A stretch of DNA of 64,000 nucleotides from Flavobacteriaceae bacterium MAR_2010_188 (GTDB lineage: Bacteria > Bacteroidota > Bacteroidia > Flavobacteriales > Flavobacteriaceae), in the NCBI GenBank assembly GCA_900104375.1, contig LT629302.1, positions 2,940,001 through 3,004,000 on the forward strand, given 5' to 3'. A model generated the notes under the pieces. The model searched no databases, had not been told where the DNA came from, and saw nothing but the letters and a program-made list of their open reading frames with translations. Made by a program: the position numbers and the translations under genes. Below are positions 1 to 6,585 of the stretch, in pieces; within the stretch, counting starts at the first letter, position 1, and every line of letters starts with the position of its first letter.

Positions 1-56
1 TCAATAATTCTTTGGGACTTGTAACCATGAAATCAGTTTCCGGGTTATTTTTTTGA

Positions 57-527
57 TTATGAAGGATCGACTAAGTAAAGTGGTTGATCAAATTCTACCG
101 GTGAGGAATCATCTACCAATATTTTTACAATCTTCCCTGACACCTCTGATTCGATTTCGTTAAATAACTTCATTGCCTCTATTACACAAAGCACATCGCC
201 TTCAGAAATCATTGTGCCTACTTCTACGAATACTGGCTTATCTGGTGACGGCTTTCTATAGAAAGTACCGATTATAGGAGATTTGATAGTAACATATTTG
301 GAATCTTCGCTTGCTGCCGCGGCCGGCGCTTGTGGGGCCTGCGGCGCGGGAGGTGCTGACATTGGTTGGTTCATAGGGATTTGTTGGACATACGTGGTAG
401 TATTGTCCTCTCTTTCATGGGAACCGGTTCTAATTGTAATTTTAATATCGCCTGTCTCTAGCTTAACCTCACTCGCCCCGGACTTAGCCACGAACTTGAT
501 TAAATTTTGAATTTCCTTGATATCCAT
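57..527 (-). CDS. accB: Biotin carboxyl carrier protein of acetyl-CoA carboxylase
   Basis: Carries biotin between the carboxylase and carboxyltransferase parts of acetyl-CoA carboxylase in the cytoplasm, the first committed step of fatty-acid synthesis. The 156-residue protein has the usual layout: an N-terminal helical region (1-40), an Ala/Pro-rich flexible linker (about 50-75) and a C-terminal biotinyl domain. The biotinylation motif EAMKL puts the modified lysine at K120. It lies 33 bp downstream of fabH on the same strand and is probably co-transcribed with it. The usual partner accC is expected next, but the 56 bases left before the window edge do not show a typical AccC start. Confidence 0.97.
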   Translation of the reverse strand: MDIKEIQNLIKFVAKSGASEVKLETGDIKITIRTGSHEREDNTTTYVQQIPMNQPMSAPPAPQAPQAPAAAASEDSKYVTIKSPIIGTFYRKPSPDKPVFVEVGTMISEGDVLCVIEAMKLFNEIESEVSGKIVKILVDDSSPVEFDQPLYLVDPS

Positions 528-560
528 AGATTCTAGATTAAATTAATTGTCGGTTATAAA

Positions 561-1559
561 TTAGTTAGCTGAATAGGCCCATTTAAAATAGATAGAACCC
601 CAGGTAAATCCTCCTCCAAACGCAGTGAAAATTAGTTTGTCACCTTTTTTAAGTTGGGTTTCGTAATCATTTAACAATAGAGGCAAAGTTGCAGAAGTAG
701 TGTTTCCATATTTTTGGATGTTTACCATGACCTTCTCTTCATCAAGATTAATTCGGCTTGCGGTTGCGTCTATAATTCTTTTGTTGGCCTGATGGGGAAC
801 AAGCCACTGTATATCATCATTGGTAAGATTGTTCTTTTGCATAATACGCTCCGAAACATCTGCCATATTGAAAACTGCATTTTTAAATACTGTTTTCCCG
901 TCTTGAAATATATATTGTTTTTTCTCTTGAATTGCTTCAACCGTTAAAGGATAAGAAGAACCACCGTAAGTAGCTTGAAGAAATTCTCTTCCGGTACCAT
1001 CACTTTTTAAAATTTCGTCCTGCAAACCTAAACCTTCATCATTCGGTTCAAAAAGAACTGCGCCGGCTCCATCTCCAAAGATTATGCAGGTCGCTCGATC
1101 TTCGTAATTAATCATCGAAGAATTCTTATCTGCACCTATTAATAATACTTTGGTGTATTTACCAGATTCTATATAACGTGCGGCAACCGACATTCCGTAT
1201 AAAAAACTAGAACAAGCTGCTTCAAGATCAAATGCAAACGCATTAATTGCTCCTATTTCCGTAGCCGTGTAAGATGCAGTAGCTGCAGCCTTCATATCTG
1301 GTGTAGCAGTTGCTACGATTACTAATTCTATTTCCTTTGGATCAACCTTAGATTTTTTTAATAAATCTTCAGCTGCTTTAATAGCAAGATAAGAAGTACC
1401 TTTTCCATCTCCCTTTAAAATTCGTCTTTCTTTGATTCCGGTTCGTGAAGTTATCCATTCGTCATTTGTTTCGACCATGGTTTCCAAAATCTGATTGGTC
1501 AAAATATAATCTGGAACGTAGGCCCCTATTGCAGTAATTGCTGCAGAAATTTTACTCAT
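561..1559 (-). CDS. fabH: Beta-ketoacyl-ACP synthase III
   Basis: Condenses acetyl-CoA or branched acyl-CoA with malonyl-ACP to start type II fatty-acid synthesis. At 332 residues it has the normal FabH length. The thiolase-fold catalytic triad is visible: Cys116 in AACSSF, His256 in VPHQANKR and Asn286 in YGNTTSA. It sits between rpmF and accB on the minus strand, the common yceD-rpmF-fabH-accB order linking membrane lipid synthesis to ribosome genes. A hairpin with a T-run lies between rpmF and fabH, so fabH-accB expression is either partly attenuated or driven by its own promoter in the 130 bases upstream, where I see no clear -7 box. Confidence 0.97.
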   Translation of the reverse strand: MSKISAAITAIGAYVPDYILTNQILETMVETNDEWITSRTGIKERRILKGDGKGTSYLAIKAAEDLLKKSKVDPKEIELVIVATATPDMKAAATASYTATEIGAINAFAFDLEAACSSFLYGMSVAARYIESGKYTKVLLIGADKNSSMINYEDRATCIIFGDGAGAVLFEPNDEGLGLQDEILKSDGTGREFLQATYGGSSYPLTVEAIQEKKQYIFQDGKTVFKNAVFNMADVSERIMQKNNLTNDDIQWLVPHQANKRIIDATASRINLDEEKVMVNIQKYGNTTSATLPLLLNDYETQLKKGDKLIFTAFGGGFTWGSIYFKWAYSAN

Positions 1560-1690
1560 TAATTAATTATTTGATTAATAAAAAATGGCAAAAAAATCCA
1601 AAAAACTTCTATTTATGATTGAAATTAGAGTTTTTTGGTCAGATTTGGTGCAAAATAGGGTCTTTTTAAGACATTTTGAAATTAAACATA

Positions 1691-1718
1691 AAAAAAACGC
1701 TCGAGTTGAGCGTTTATT
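1691..1718 (-). terminator. Rho-independent terminator or attenuator after rpmF
   Basis: On the minus strand an 8-bp stem (AAACGCTC/GAGCGTTT) with a 5-nt loop is followed by a run of T. It lies 19 bases after the rpmF stop and before fabH, so it would limit read-through from the yceD-rpmF unit into fabH-accB. Confidence 0.75.
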
Positions 1719-1736
1719 TATATGCATGCATAATAA

Positions 1737-1940
1737 CTATGCTGCGTTTTCTTCTTTCTCGGAGTTATCGATCAAAACTTGACCTCTATGATAAAGCTTC
1801 CCTTCATGCCAATGTGCTCTATGGAACAAATGTGGTTCTCCTGTTGTAGGACAGGTAGCAATTGTTGGGGCTATCGCCTTATAATGAGTTCTACGTTTAT
1901 CCCTTCTAGTCTTAGAAATTTTTCTTTTAGGATGTGCCAT
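1737..1940 (-). CDS. rpmF: 50S ribosomal protein L32
   Basis: Small structural protein of the large ribosomal subunit, 67 residues. It begins [17 protein letters not shown], the basic N-terminal arm typical of L32. The zinc-ribbon part is reduced: only one Cys (in [10 protein letters not shown]) remains, with His residues around it, as is common in Bacteroidota, so it probably does not bind zinc the way four-Cys L32 proteins do. It starts 6 bp after the DUF177 gene and is very likely translated from the same mRNA. Confidence 0.97.
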   Translation of the reverse strand: MAHPKRKISKTRRDKRRTHYKAIAPTIATCPTTGEPHLFHRAHWHEGKLYHRGQVLIDNSEKEENAA

Positions 1941-1946
1941 TTTACT

Positions 1947-2498
1947 TTATTTATCCGTTAATAATTTTTTTAATGTCTCCCAACGTGGATCTATATCTTC
2001 CGATGGTTCTTTACTATCATCGTCTTTGGGACTCAATTCTTCTAATTTTGTAAGTATGTCTGACTCCAAGGTTCCATCCTCAATTCCTGGATGTATTCTC
2101 TTGGCTGGTACCGACAGTATTATAAATTCATATATATACTGTGCAACATTTATTTCATATTCTCCGTGAGGAATAATTAATATATCCTCTCCTTCATCAT
2201 TATATTCTGGACCAAATTTAACCACCAAAGGATATGTGCCTTCTATTGGTTGGTCATACGGTTCATTGGTAATGTCGCAATTTACATTGACTGTACCGGA
2301 GATATCGAAAGTTAAATCTAAAAGTGTTGTTTTCTTTTCTAAAAAAAGATCAATCTTCAGATTAACATCGTTAAAATCTTCATACTCAAAAAAATCAAAG
2401 AACTTTTTTTCAATCTTGTAATCAAAGGTATGCGTCCCAATTTTTAAACCCACAAAAGGAATTGTGTACTCTTTAAGAGGTTTCATAACCGCATTCAT
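1947..2498 (-). CDS. yceD: YceD/DUF177 family protein (23S rRNA accumulation factor)
   Basis: Cytoplasmic protein of the YceD/DUF177 family, nearly always encoded just upstream of rpmF and implicated in 23S rRNA accumulation in other bacteria. The 183-residue protein has the acidic C-terminus usual in the family and the core segment around VNCDITNEPYDQPIEG, where family members often carry a Cys pair; only one Cys is seen here. It is the first gene of the yceD-rpmF-(fabH-accB) unit, and a -7 box lies only about 10 bases before the start codon. The family assignment is strong; the biochemical role is inferred from homologues. Confidence 0.9.
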   Translation of the reverse strand: MNAVMKPLKEYTIPFVGLKIGTHTFDYKIEKKFFDFFEYEDFNDVNLKIDLFLEKKTTLLDLTFDISGTVNVNCDITNEPYDQPIEGTYPLVVKFGPEYNDEGEDILIIPHGEYEINVAQYIYEFIILSVPAKRIHPGIEDGTLESDILTKLEELSPKDDDSKEPSEDIDPRWETLKKLLTDK

Positions 2499-2508
2499 TT
2501 TGAGCCTG

Positions 2509-2516
2509 CAAATATA
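2509..2516 (-). promoter_or_regulatory. -7 box (TATATTTG) of the yceD-rpmF operon
   Basis: Matches the Bacteroidota TAnnTTTG element on the minus strand, 10 bases before the yceD ATG. The predicted transcript would have a leader of only a few bases. No clear TTG element was found at the expected upstream spacing. Confidence 0.5.
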
Positions 2517-2559
2517 GAACTATTTTTTAAATATTTGACGCTAACCTTCTTAAAAAAAT

Positions 2560-3606
2560 CTATCGTTTTTTAGGTTGGGATTTTAGTGCGTTTTTAGAGT
2601 TGTGCAAATATTGTTTTCTGGTCTTAAAAATTTTTATTGCAGCAAACACGGCTTCTTTAAACGAATTTTCATTCGCTTCACCTTTACCTGCGATTTCATA
2701 AGCAGTACCGTGGTCTGGCGAAGTTCTTATTCTTGTTAGGCCTGCAGTATAGTTAACACCTCTTCCAAAAGACAAGGTTTTAAATGGAATCAGTCCTTGG
2801 TCGTGATAGGAAGCAATAGTTGCATCGAAATTTTTATAATTCTGACTTCCGAAGAAACTGTCTGCAGAGTATGGGCCATAAACCAATTTACCTTCCTCTT
2901 GAAGCTTTTTGAGTTTAGGTCTTAAGATGGCATCGTCTTCGGTTCCAATTACGCCGTTATCACCTGCGTGTGGATTAATACTGAGTACAGCTATTTTTGG
3001 CTTTGGAATTTGAAAATCCTGAACTAAAGTTTTAATAATGGTATTGATTTTCTTATCAATCACAGATTCTGAAATCTGCGACGGAACATCCTTTACAGGA
3101 ACATGATCTGTCAACAATCCTATTCTTAGATTTTCTGTAATCATAAACATAAGACTGTCTCCGCCTAATTCTCTGGCAAGATAATCCGTATGCCCGGGAA
3201 ATTTAAAATCTTCCGACTGTATGTTCGATTTGTTGATAGGTGCCGTCACCAATACATCGATGTTGCACTCCTTTAATGCCTTGGTTGCAGATTCTAAAGA
3301 AAGTATGGAATATTTTCCCATTTCTTTGCTCTCTTCACCAAAATCAATTTTTATCTGATCTTTCCAGACGTTATAAACGTTGACCTTCCCAGGTTTTATT
3401 TCTTCAAAATTATTTATAGGGTTAAAATTGATTTGGCTCTTATAGAATTTGTTGAAGAAGTTCATGACATGAGTGGAAGCAAATATGATAGGCGTGCAGA
3501 AATCCAACATTCTTTCATCTTCGAAAGTTTTTAGAATAATTTCTGAGCCTATCCCATTAAGATCGCCTACGGATATGCCAACCCTTAATATTTCATCCTT
3601 TTTCAT
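2560..3606 (-). CDS. pdxA: 4-hydroxythreonine-4-phosphate dehydrogenase
   Basis: Oxidises 4-phosphohydroxy-L-threonine with NAD(P) in the DXP-dependent pyridoxal-5'-phosphate pathway. The 348-residue protein has the family's three metal-binding histidines: His168 (TDHVP), His213 (NPHAGDNG) and His268 (SYHDQG). It also has the GHTDYLAREL segment around His139. It is transcribed from a divergent region shared with ribE, from a box at 3641-3648, and ends 61 bp before yceD. The last 20 residues are basic and dispensable-looking. The assignment is firm. Confidence 0.97.
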   Translation of the reverse strand: MKKDEILRVGISVGDLNGIGSEIILKTFEDERMLDFCTPIIFASTHVMNFFNKFYKSQINFNPINNFEEIKPGKVNVYNVWKDQIKIDFGEESKEMGKYSILSLESATKALKECNIDVLVTAPINKSNIQSEDFKFPGHTDYLARELGGDSLMFMITENLRIGLLTDHVPVKDVPSQISESVIDKKINTIIKTLVQDFQIPKPKIAVLSINPHAGDNGVIGTEDDAILRPKLKKLQEEGKLVYGPYSADSFFGSQNYKNFDATIASYHDQGLIPFKTLSFGRGVNYTAGLTRIRTSPDHGTAYEIAGKGEANENSFKEAVFAAIKIFKTRKQYLHNSKNALKSQPKKR

Positions 3607-3640
3607 TAATAGTCTATCTTTATCGCGTCAATTTACACAG

Positions 3641-3648
3641 CAAATTTA
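3641..3648 (-). promoter_or_regulatory. -7 box (TAAATTTG) of pdxA
   Basis: TAnnTTTG element on the minus strand, 35 bases upstream of the pdxA start in the 59-bp pdxA/ribE divergent spacer. Confidence 0.5.
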
Positions 3649-3665
3649 ACCAATTAAATTAGAGT

Positions 3666-4250
3666 ATGTTCACAGGTATTGTAGAAACAATGGGCGAAGT
3701 TATTGGCCTTGAAAAAAACGGAAGCAATCTTACAATTTCGATTAAAAGTTCGATTTCATCTGAGTTGAAAGTCGATCAGAGCGTGGCCCATAACGGAGTT
3801 TGTTTAACCGTGGTTCGTTATGATGACAATTCTTATGATGTAGTAGCGATTGACGAAACCCTGAACAGATCTAATTTAGGCAAGTTGAAAGTTTCTGATC
3901 TGGTTAATTTAGAGCGTTGCGTAAAAGTAGGTGACCGTCTCGATGGGCATATTGTACAAGGTCACGTCGATCAAACCGCTATTTGCAAATCGGTCCTAGA
4001 AAAAGAAGGAAGCTGGGAATATTCTTTTACATACGACCCCACCCTGGAAAATATTACCGTAACGAAAGGATCAATAACAGTAAATGGTGTTAGTCTTACG
4101 GTGGTCGGTTCTGAAGATGACTCCTTTAGTGTCGCCATAATCCCCTACACAAACGAGCATACAAATTTTAAGAATCTTAAAATAGGCGATACTGTAAATC
4201 TAGAATTCGATATTATAGGGAAGTATGTGCAAAAAATGATGGGCAGATAA
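3666..4250 (+). CDS. ribE: Riboflavin synthase alpha subunit
   Basis: Dismutates two molecules of 6,7-dimethyl-8-ribityllumazine to give riboflavin. The 194-residue protein begins with the diagnostic MFTGIVE and consists of two similar lumazine-binding barrels (about 1-90 and 98-188). Each has a GHxVxGHVD-like or VNGVSLTV segment (DGHIVQGHVD near 97; VTVNGVSLTVV in the second half). It is divergent from pdxA and convergent with a small secreted-protein gene that ends 5 bp away. It appears monocistronic. Confidence 0.97.
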   Translation: MFTGIVETMGEVIGLEKNGSNLTISIKSSISSELKVDQSVAHNGVCLTVVRYDDNSYDVVAIDETLNRSNLGKLKVSDLVNLERCVKVGDRLDGHIVQGHVDQTAICKSVLEKEGSWEYSFTYDPTLENITVTKGSITVNGVSLTVVGSEDDSFSVAIIPYTNEHTNFKNLKIGDTVNLEFDIIGKYVQKMMGR

Positions 4251-4254
4251 AATC

Positions 4255-4458
4255 TTATTGGCCTCTATTAATAGTTTTTCTAATTCCATAAAATAATGCC
4301 GCGGCAATAGCAACGGGCATAGCTCCATCAATTGGTAAACCTGGCGGAGGAGGCGGAACAGGCGGAGGCGGAGTAGCTTCATCGTTTTGCGCTGGTGCGA
4401 GAAAACACATCAATATAAAACAGATTGAAGCGAAGATTTTTTCTTTGGGTAATCTCAT
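4255..4458 (-). CDS. Small secreted proline-rich protein with PID-CTERM-like sorting tail
   Basis: Encodes 67 residues. Residues 1-23 look like a signal peptide ending in FLAPAQ. Next comes a short acidic patch (NDEA), then a Pro-rich tract (PPPPVPPPPP), the motif GLPIDG, a hydrophobic helix (MPVAIAAALFYGI) and a basic end (RKTINRG). The layout Pro-Ile-Asp, transmembrane segment, positive tail resembles the PID-CTERM sorting signals of Bacteroidota, which are associated with exosortase-like enzymes; this match is from memory, not a search. Almost no mature domain lies between the signal and the tail. It stands alone on the minus strand, and no exosortase gene is in the window. Confidence 0.7.
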   Translation of the reverse strand: MRLPKEKIFASICFILMCFLAPAQNDEATPPPPVPPPPPGLPIDGAMPVAIAAALFYGIRKTINRGQ

Positions 4459-4972
4459 TGGGGGTAAAAGTATAAAAAAATCAAAGTCAAAAAAAAGGTT
4501 TTAATCAATTTTTGTCTATAAAACGCATATTAATTCGATAAAATGCATTAAATCATAGGTATTTGTAAGAAAATAAATATATTTCTAAAAATAGCTATTT
4601 GCATTTATCAATAAATATTGATACGAACGCTTAATAAACGTAAAATCTTAGCTTTTAGTTTTATATCAATCAAAAGTAGATGATAAAAAAAACAAAAGCC
4701 ATAAAATCAGTTGAGTTGCAGGGAATAACCGATTATTCAGTAAAGCTAAGGAAATGATATGTTAGAGATTGACTTGTTAGCAAAGTTTTTGTTTTATTCG
4801 AAATTTTTCAATCATTCGATTCCCGTTGAATTAATGATAAAATTTATCTTTTGACCATTAGTATCTAATCAAATGTGGATAGCATTTTTCTTTTCATTTT
4901 AAAATTAACGATATTTTTGAAATAGCCACAGCGCTGTCTAATAACTCATAAATATTTCATTTAATTTTAGTC
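4459..4972. other. AT-rich intergenic region without a recognisable gene
   Basis: Strongly AT-rich 514-bp stretch between the small secreted-protein gene (minus) and a 105-codon ORF (plus). I see no ORF of note, no tRNA or structured RNA and no convincing repeat. A near-DnaA-box sequence, TGTGGATAG, lies around 4874. Confidence 0.6.
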
Positions 4973-5290
4973 ATGGGAAAAGTAGCAATGGATTCGATGT
5001 TTCTTTATGATGGTTTTAGGCCATATGTACCAAAGCAAAAGCTGGCAGATTTCGATAAAGCTTTTCATGGTAGAAGTACTTACACCGTATCATTTATGAC
5101 CGATTTGATACATCAATTTGTAAACCTTAAATATTATGCTAAGCTTCCTAAATTTAGAGAAGATGGTTACTTATTCAACTTCTTTCTACTGGAATTCTCT
5201 CAAAGGAATTCAAAGAGAGTAAAAGCATTTAGAGATTTTAATAAAACCCCTCGAAATGTTGATAGTTCGTTTTTGTTTTCTAATCCATGA
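4973..5290 (+). CDS. Hypothetical protein, 105 residues
   Basis: I do not recognise this protein. It is basic and aromatic-rich (many Phe, Tyr, Lys), with no signal peptide and no transmembrane segment. The first ATG is used; a second start is possible five codons later (MDSMF...). It sits alone between a 514-bp AT-rich gap and the remnant-filled tRNA-Met region, and is followed by a strong terminator at 5335-5370, which supports it being transcribed. It could be a lineage-specific gene or a degraded one; coding status is only moderately likely. Confidence 0.5.
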   Translation: MGKVAMDSMFLYDGFRPYVPKQKLADFDKAFHGRSTYTVSFMTDLIHQFVNLKYYAKLPKFREDGYLFNFFLLEFSQRNSKRVKAFRDFNKTPRNVDSSFLFSNP

Positions 5291-5334
5291 AGAGAAAATT
5301 GATTTGTAACCCTGCTTAGAAAAAATGAAAACAA

Positions 5335-5371
5335 AAAATCCCTTCAATGTAGATTGAAAGGATTTTTTTCT
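5335..5371. terminator. Stem-loop terminator flanked by A-run and T-run
   Basis: AAAAAATCCCTTCAAT and ATTGAAAGGATTTTTTT form a stem (with one bulge) around a GTAG loop. It could end the 105-codon ORF on the plus strand, or minus-strand transcripts arriving from the tRNA side. Confidence 0.65.
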
Positions 5372-5372
5372 G

Positions 5373-5389
5373 GTGGTCCCACCTGGGCT
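5373..5389 (-). repeat. 17-bp duplicate of the tRNA-Met 3' end
   Basis: These 17 bases are identical to 5471-5487, which is the 3' end of the tRNA-Met gene plus one flanking base. Homology stops abruptly after it. Like the real tRNA it is followed, on the minus strand, by a terminator hairpin. It looks like the leftover of a second tRNA copy or of an integration/excision event. Confidence 0.75.
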
Positions 5390-5439
5390 TCCCGCCCCTA
5401 CGTTCGGGATAAACTTCTCGCCCAAACAATATGAAACAT

Positions 5440-5468
5440 AAAACCCTTCTGAAAAAGAAGGGTTTTCG
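5440..5468 (-). terminator. Terminator of tRNA-Met
   Basis: An 8-bp or longer GC-containing stem (ACCCTTCT/AGAAGGGT) with a short loop and flanking T-run begins a few bases past the tRNA 3' end on the minus strand. Confidence 0.7.
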
Positions 5469-5471
5469 ATG

Positions 5472-5545
5472 TGGTCCCACCTGGGCTCGAACCAGGGACC
5501 CTTTGATTATGAGTCAAATGCTCTAACCAGCTGAGCTATGGGACC
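5472..5545 (-). tRNA. tRNA-Met (anticodon CAT)
   Basis: A 74-nt cloverleaf on the minus strand. The acceptor stem GGTCCCA pairs with TGGGACC, with A as discriminator. The D-arm is AGCTCAGCTGGTTAGAGC, the anticodon stem-loop is TTTGACTCATAATCAAA with anticodon CAT, and the T-arm is CCTGGTTCGAGCCCAGG. CCA is not encoded. Elongator Met is the simplest reading; a CAT anticodon can also belong to tRNA-Ile2 with lysidine, which cannot be excluded here. It is surrounded by copies of its own 5' and 3' ends. Confidence 0.93.
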
Positions 5546-5782
5546 GTTACTGTTTTCTTATTTAACCTCTTCTTTATCCTAAAAACATCAGCTCTAATCC
5601 TGACGATTCGCATTCTGCGAATGTCGGCATCCCAACCCTGGGCGTCGGGACCAGCTGAGCTATGGGACCGTTACTGTTTTCTTATTTAATCTCTTCTTTA
5701 TCCTAAAAACATCAGCTCTAATGCTGACAATTCGCTTTCTGCGAATGCCGGCATCCCGACCCTGGGCGTCGGGACCAGCTGA
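5526..5782. repeat. 124-bp tandem repeat containing the tRNA-Met 5' end
   Basis: Unit 1 spans 5526-5649 and unit 2 spans 5650-5773; the two differ at about six positions. A truncated third start lies at 5774-5782. Each full unit opens with the reverse complement of tRNA nucleotides 1-20. It then carries a poly-pyrimidine stretch and two small palindromes: ATTCGC/GCGAAT in both units, and CCCGAC/GTCGGG, which is perfect only in unit 2. The region between the tRNA and the dehydrogenase operon (5546-5874) holds nothing else that I can recognise. Confidence 0.85.
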
Positions 5783-5874
5783 ACCCTGCAGGTAGGTATC
5801 GGACCAAAAAGGTCTGCAATATTACTACATATTTTAAAACCATACAAAATTTAACCGAGTTAAGTCCTGCTTAT

Positions 5875-6582
5875 TTAGGTGAGAAGATTTCCGTCGTCGT
5901 CCCATTCTGCCAGTATTCCTCTTTTACTCTGATCAATACACTTTGCTAGCCATTCTTTTTCGTAAGCTACGCCGTGTTGCGCCAGAACCTCTTCCGGTAT
6001 ACCATCCCACACATTTGGCGTGTTTCCCTTATAACCAATATCCTCAATACCCATTGGTGAAGTGTAATACCCGGTTAAGGTAAGATTACGCATCAAGGTG
6101 AAAAAACGTTCTCCGAGCGAAACATTATCAGGGTCTTTTATATCTGGAAAAGCTATTGTGTCCAAAATACTTTTCTGTTGATCTACCGCAGCAGACTTGA
6201 ATTCTGTCCCGAACTTTTCATTACTGGTATGGTCTATCCACATAAAACCTCCTCTTAACGGAACCTGAAAGGGCGGATAATCCTTCGACATGAATTCAAT
6301 AAAGTCTGGAACTTCCGCTTCTACCGCACCTCCCAATTTGTCATTCGGTGGAAGGATTAAATTACAGAGAACGGCCATTGTTTCCATTTCATGCTCGTTA
6401 AAGAATTGCTTGCTGTTAAGTTCTTTAATCAATTCTTTTTCTTCTGGCGTACGACCAAAATGATTGTCGTCCTGGTGTTCTAAAGCTGGTATCTCATCTA
6501 CTTCTGGCTTACAGCCCTGAAAAGCCAAACTTGTGGCTACAGAGCCAAGTACAATATATTTTAAACTGTCTCTTCTATCCAT
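5875..6582 (-). CDS. Gluconate 2-dehydrogenase subunit 3 family protein
   Basis: Small partner subunit of a flavin-dependent sugar or polyol dehydrogenase, exported together with the catalytic subunit. The 235-residue protein starts MDRRDSLKYIVLGSVATSLAFQGC: a twin-Arg-like start, a hydrophobic stretch and a Cys at about residue 24, so it may be a Tat substrate and/or lipoprotein. The subunit-3 region (FNEHEMETMAVLCNLILPPND) lies at about 60-85. It starts 3 bp downstream of the GMC-oxidoreductase gene and is surely co-expressed. In homologous systems this subunit carries the secretion signal for the flavoprotein, which here has none. Confidence 0.88.
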   Translation of the reverse strand: MDRRDSLKYIVLGSVATSLAFQGCKPEVDEIPALEHQDDNHFGRTPEEKELIKELNSKQFFNEHEMETMAVLCNLILPPNDKLGGAVEAEVPDFIEFMSKDYPPFQVPLRGGFMWIDHTSNEKFGTEFKSAAVDQQKSILDTIAFPDIKDPDNVSLGERFFTLMRNLTLTGYYTSPMGIEDIGYKGNTPNVWDGIPEEVLAQHGVAYEKEWLAKCIDQSKRGILAEWDDDGNLLT

Positions 6583-6585
6583 TGC

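Noticed and set aside
1-56. Possible minus-strand gene start (ATG at 26-28, reading MVTSPKELL) after accB
   Set aside because: Only nine codons are visible, the translation does not resemble the expected AccC N-terminus, and there is no good ribosome-binding site. It could equally be non-coding, so no feature is called.
4874-4882. DnaA-box-like TGTGGATAG in the AT-rich gap
   Set aside because: One mismatch and no second box nearby; expected by chance in AT-rich DNA.
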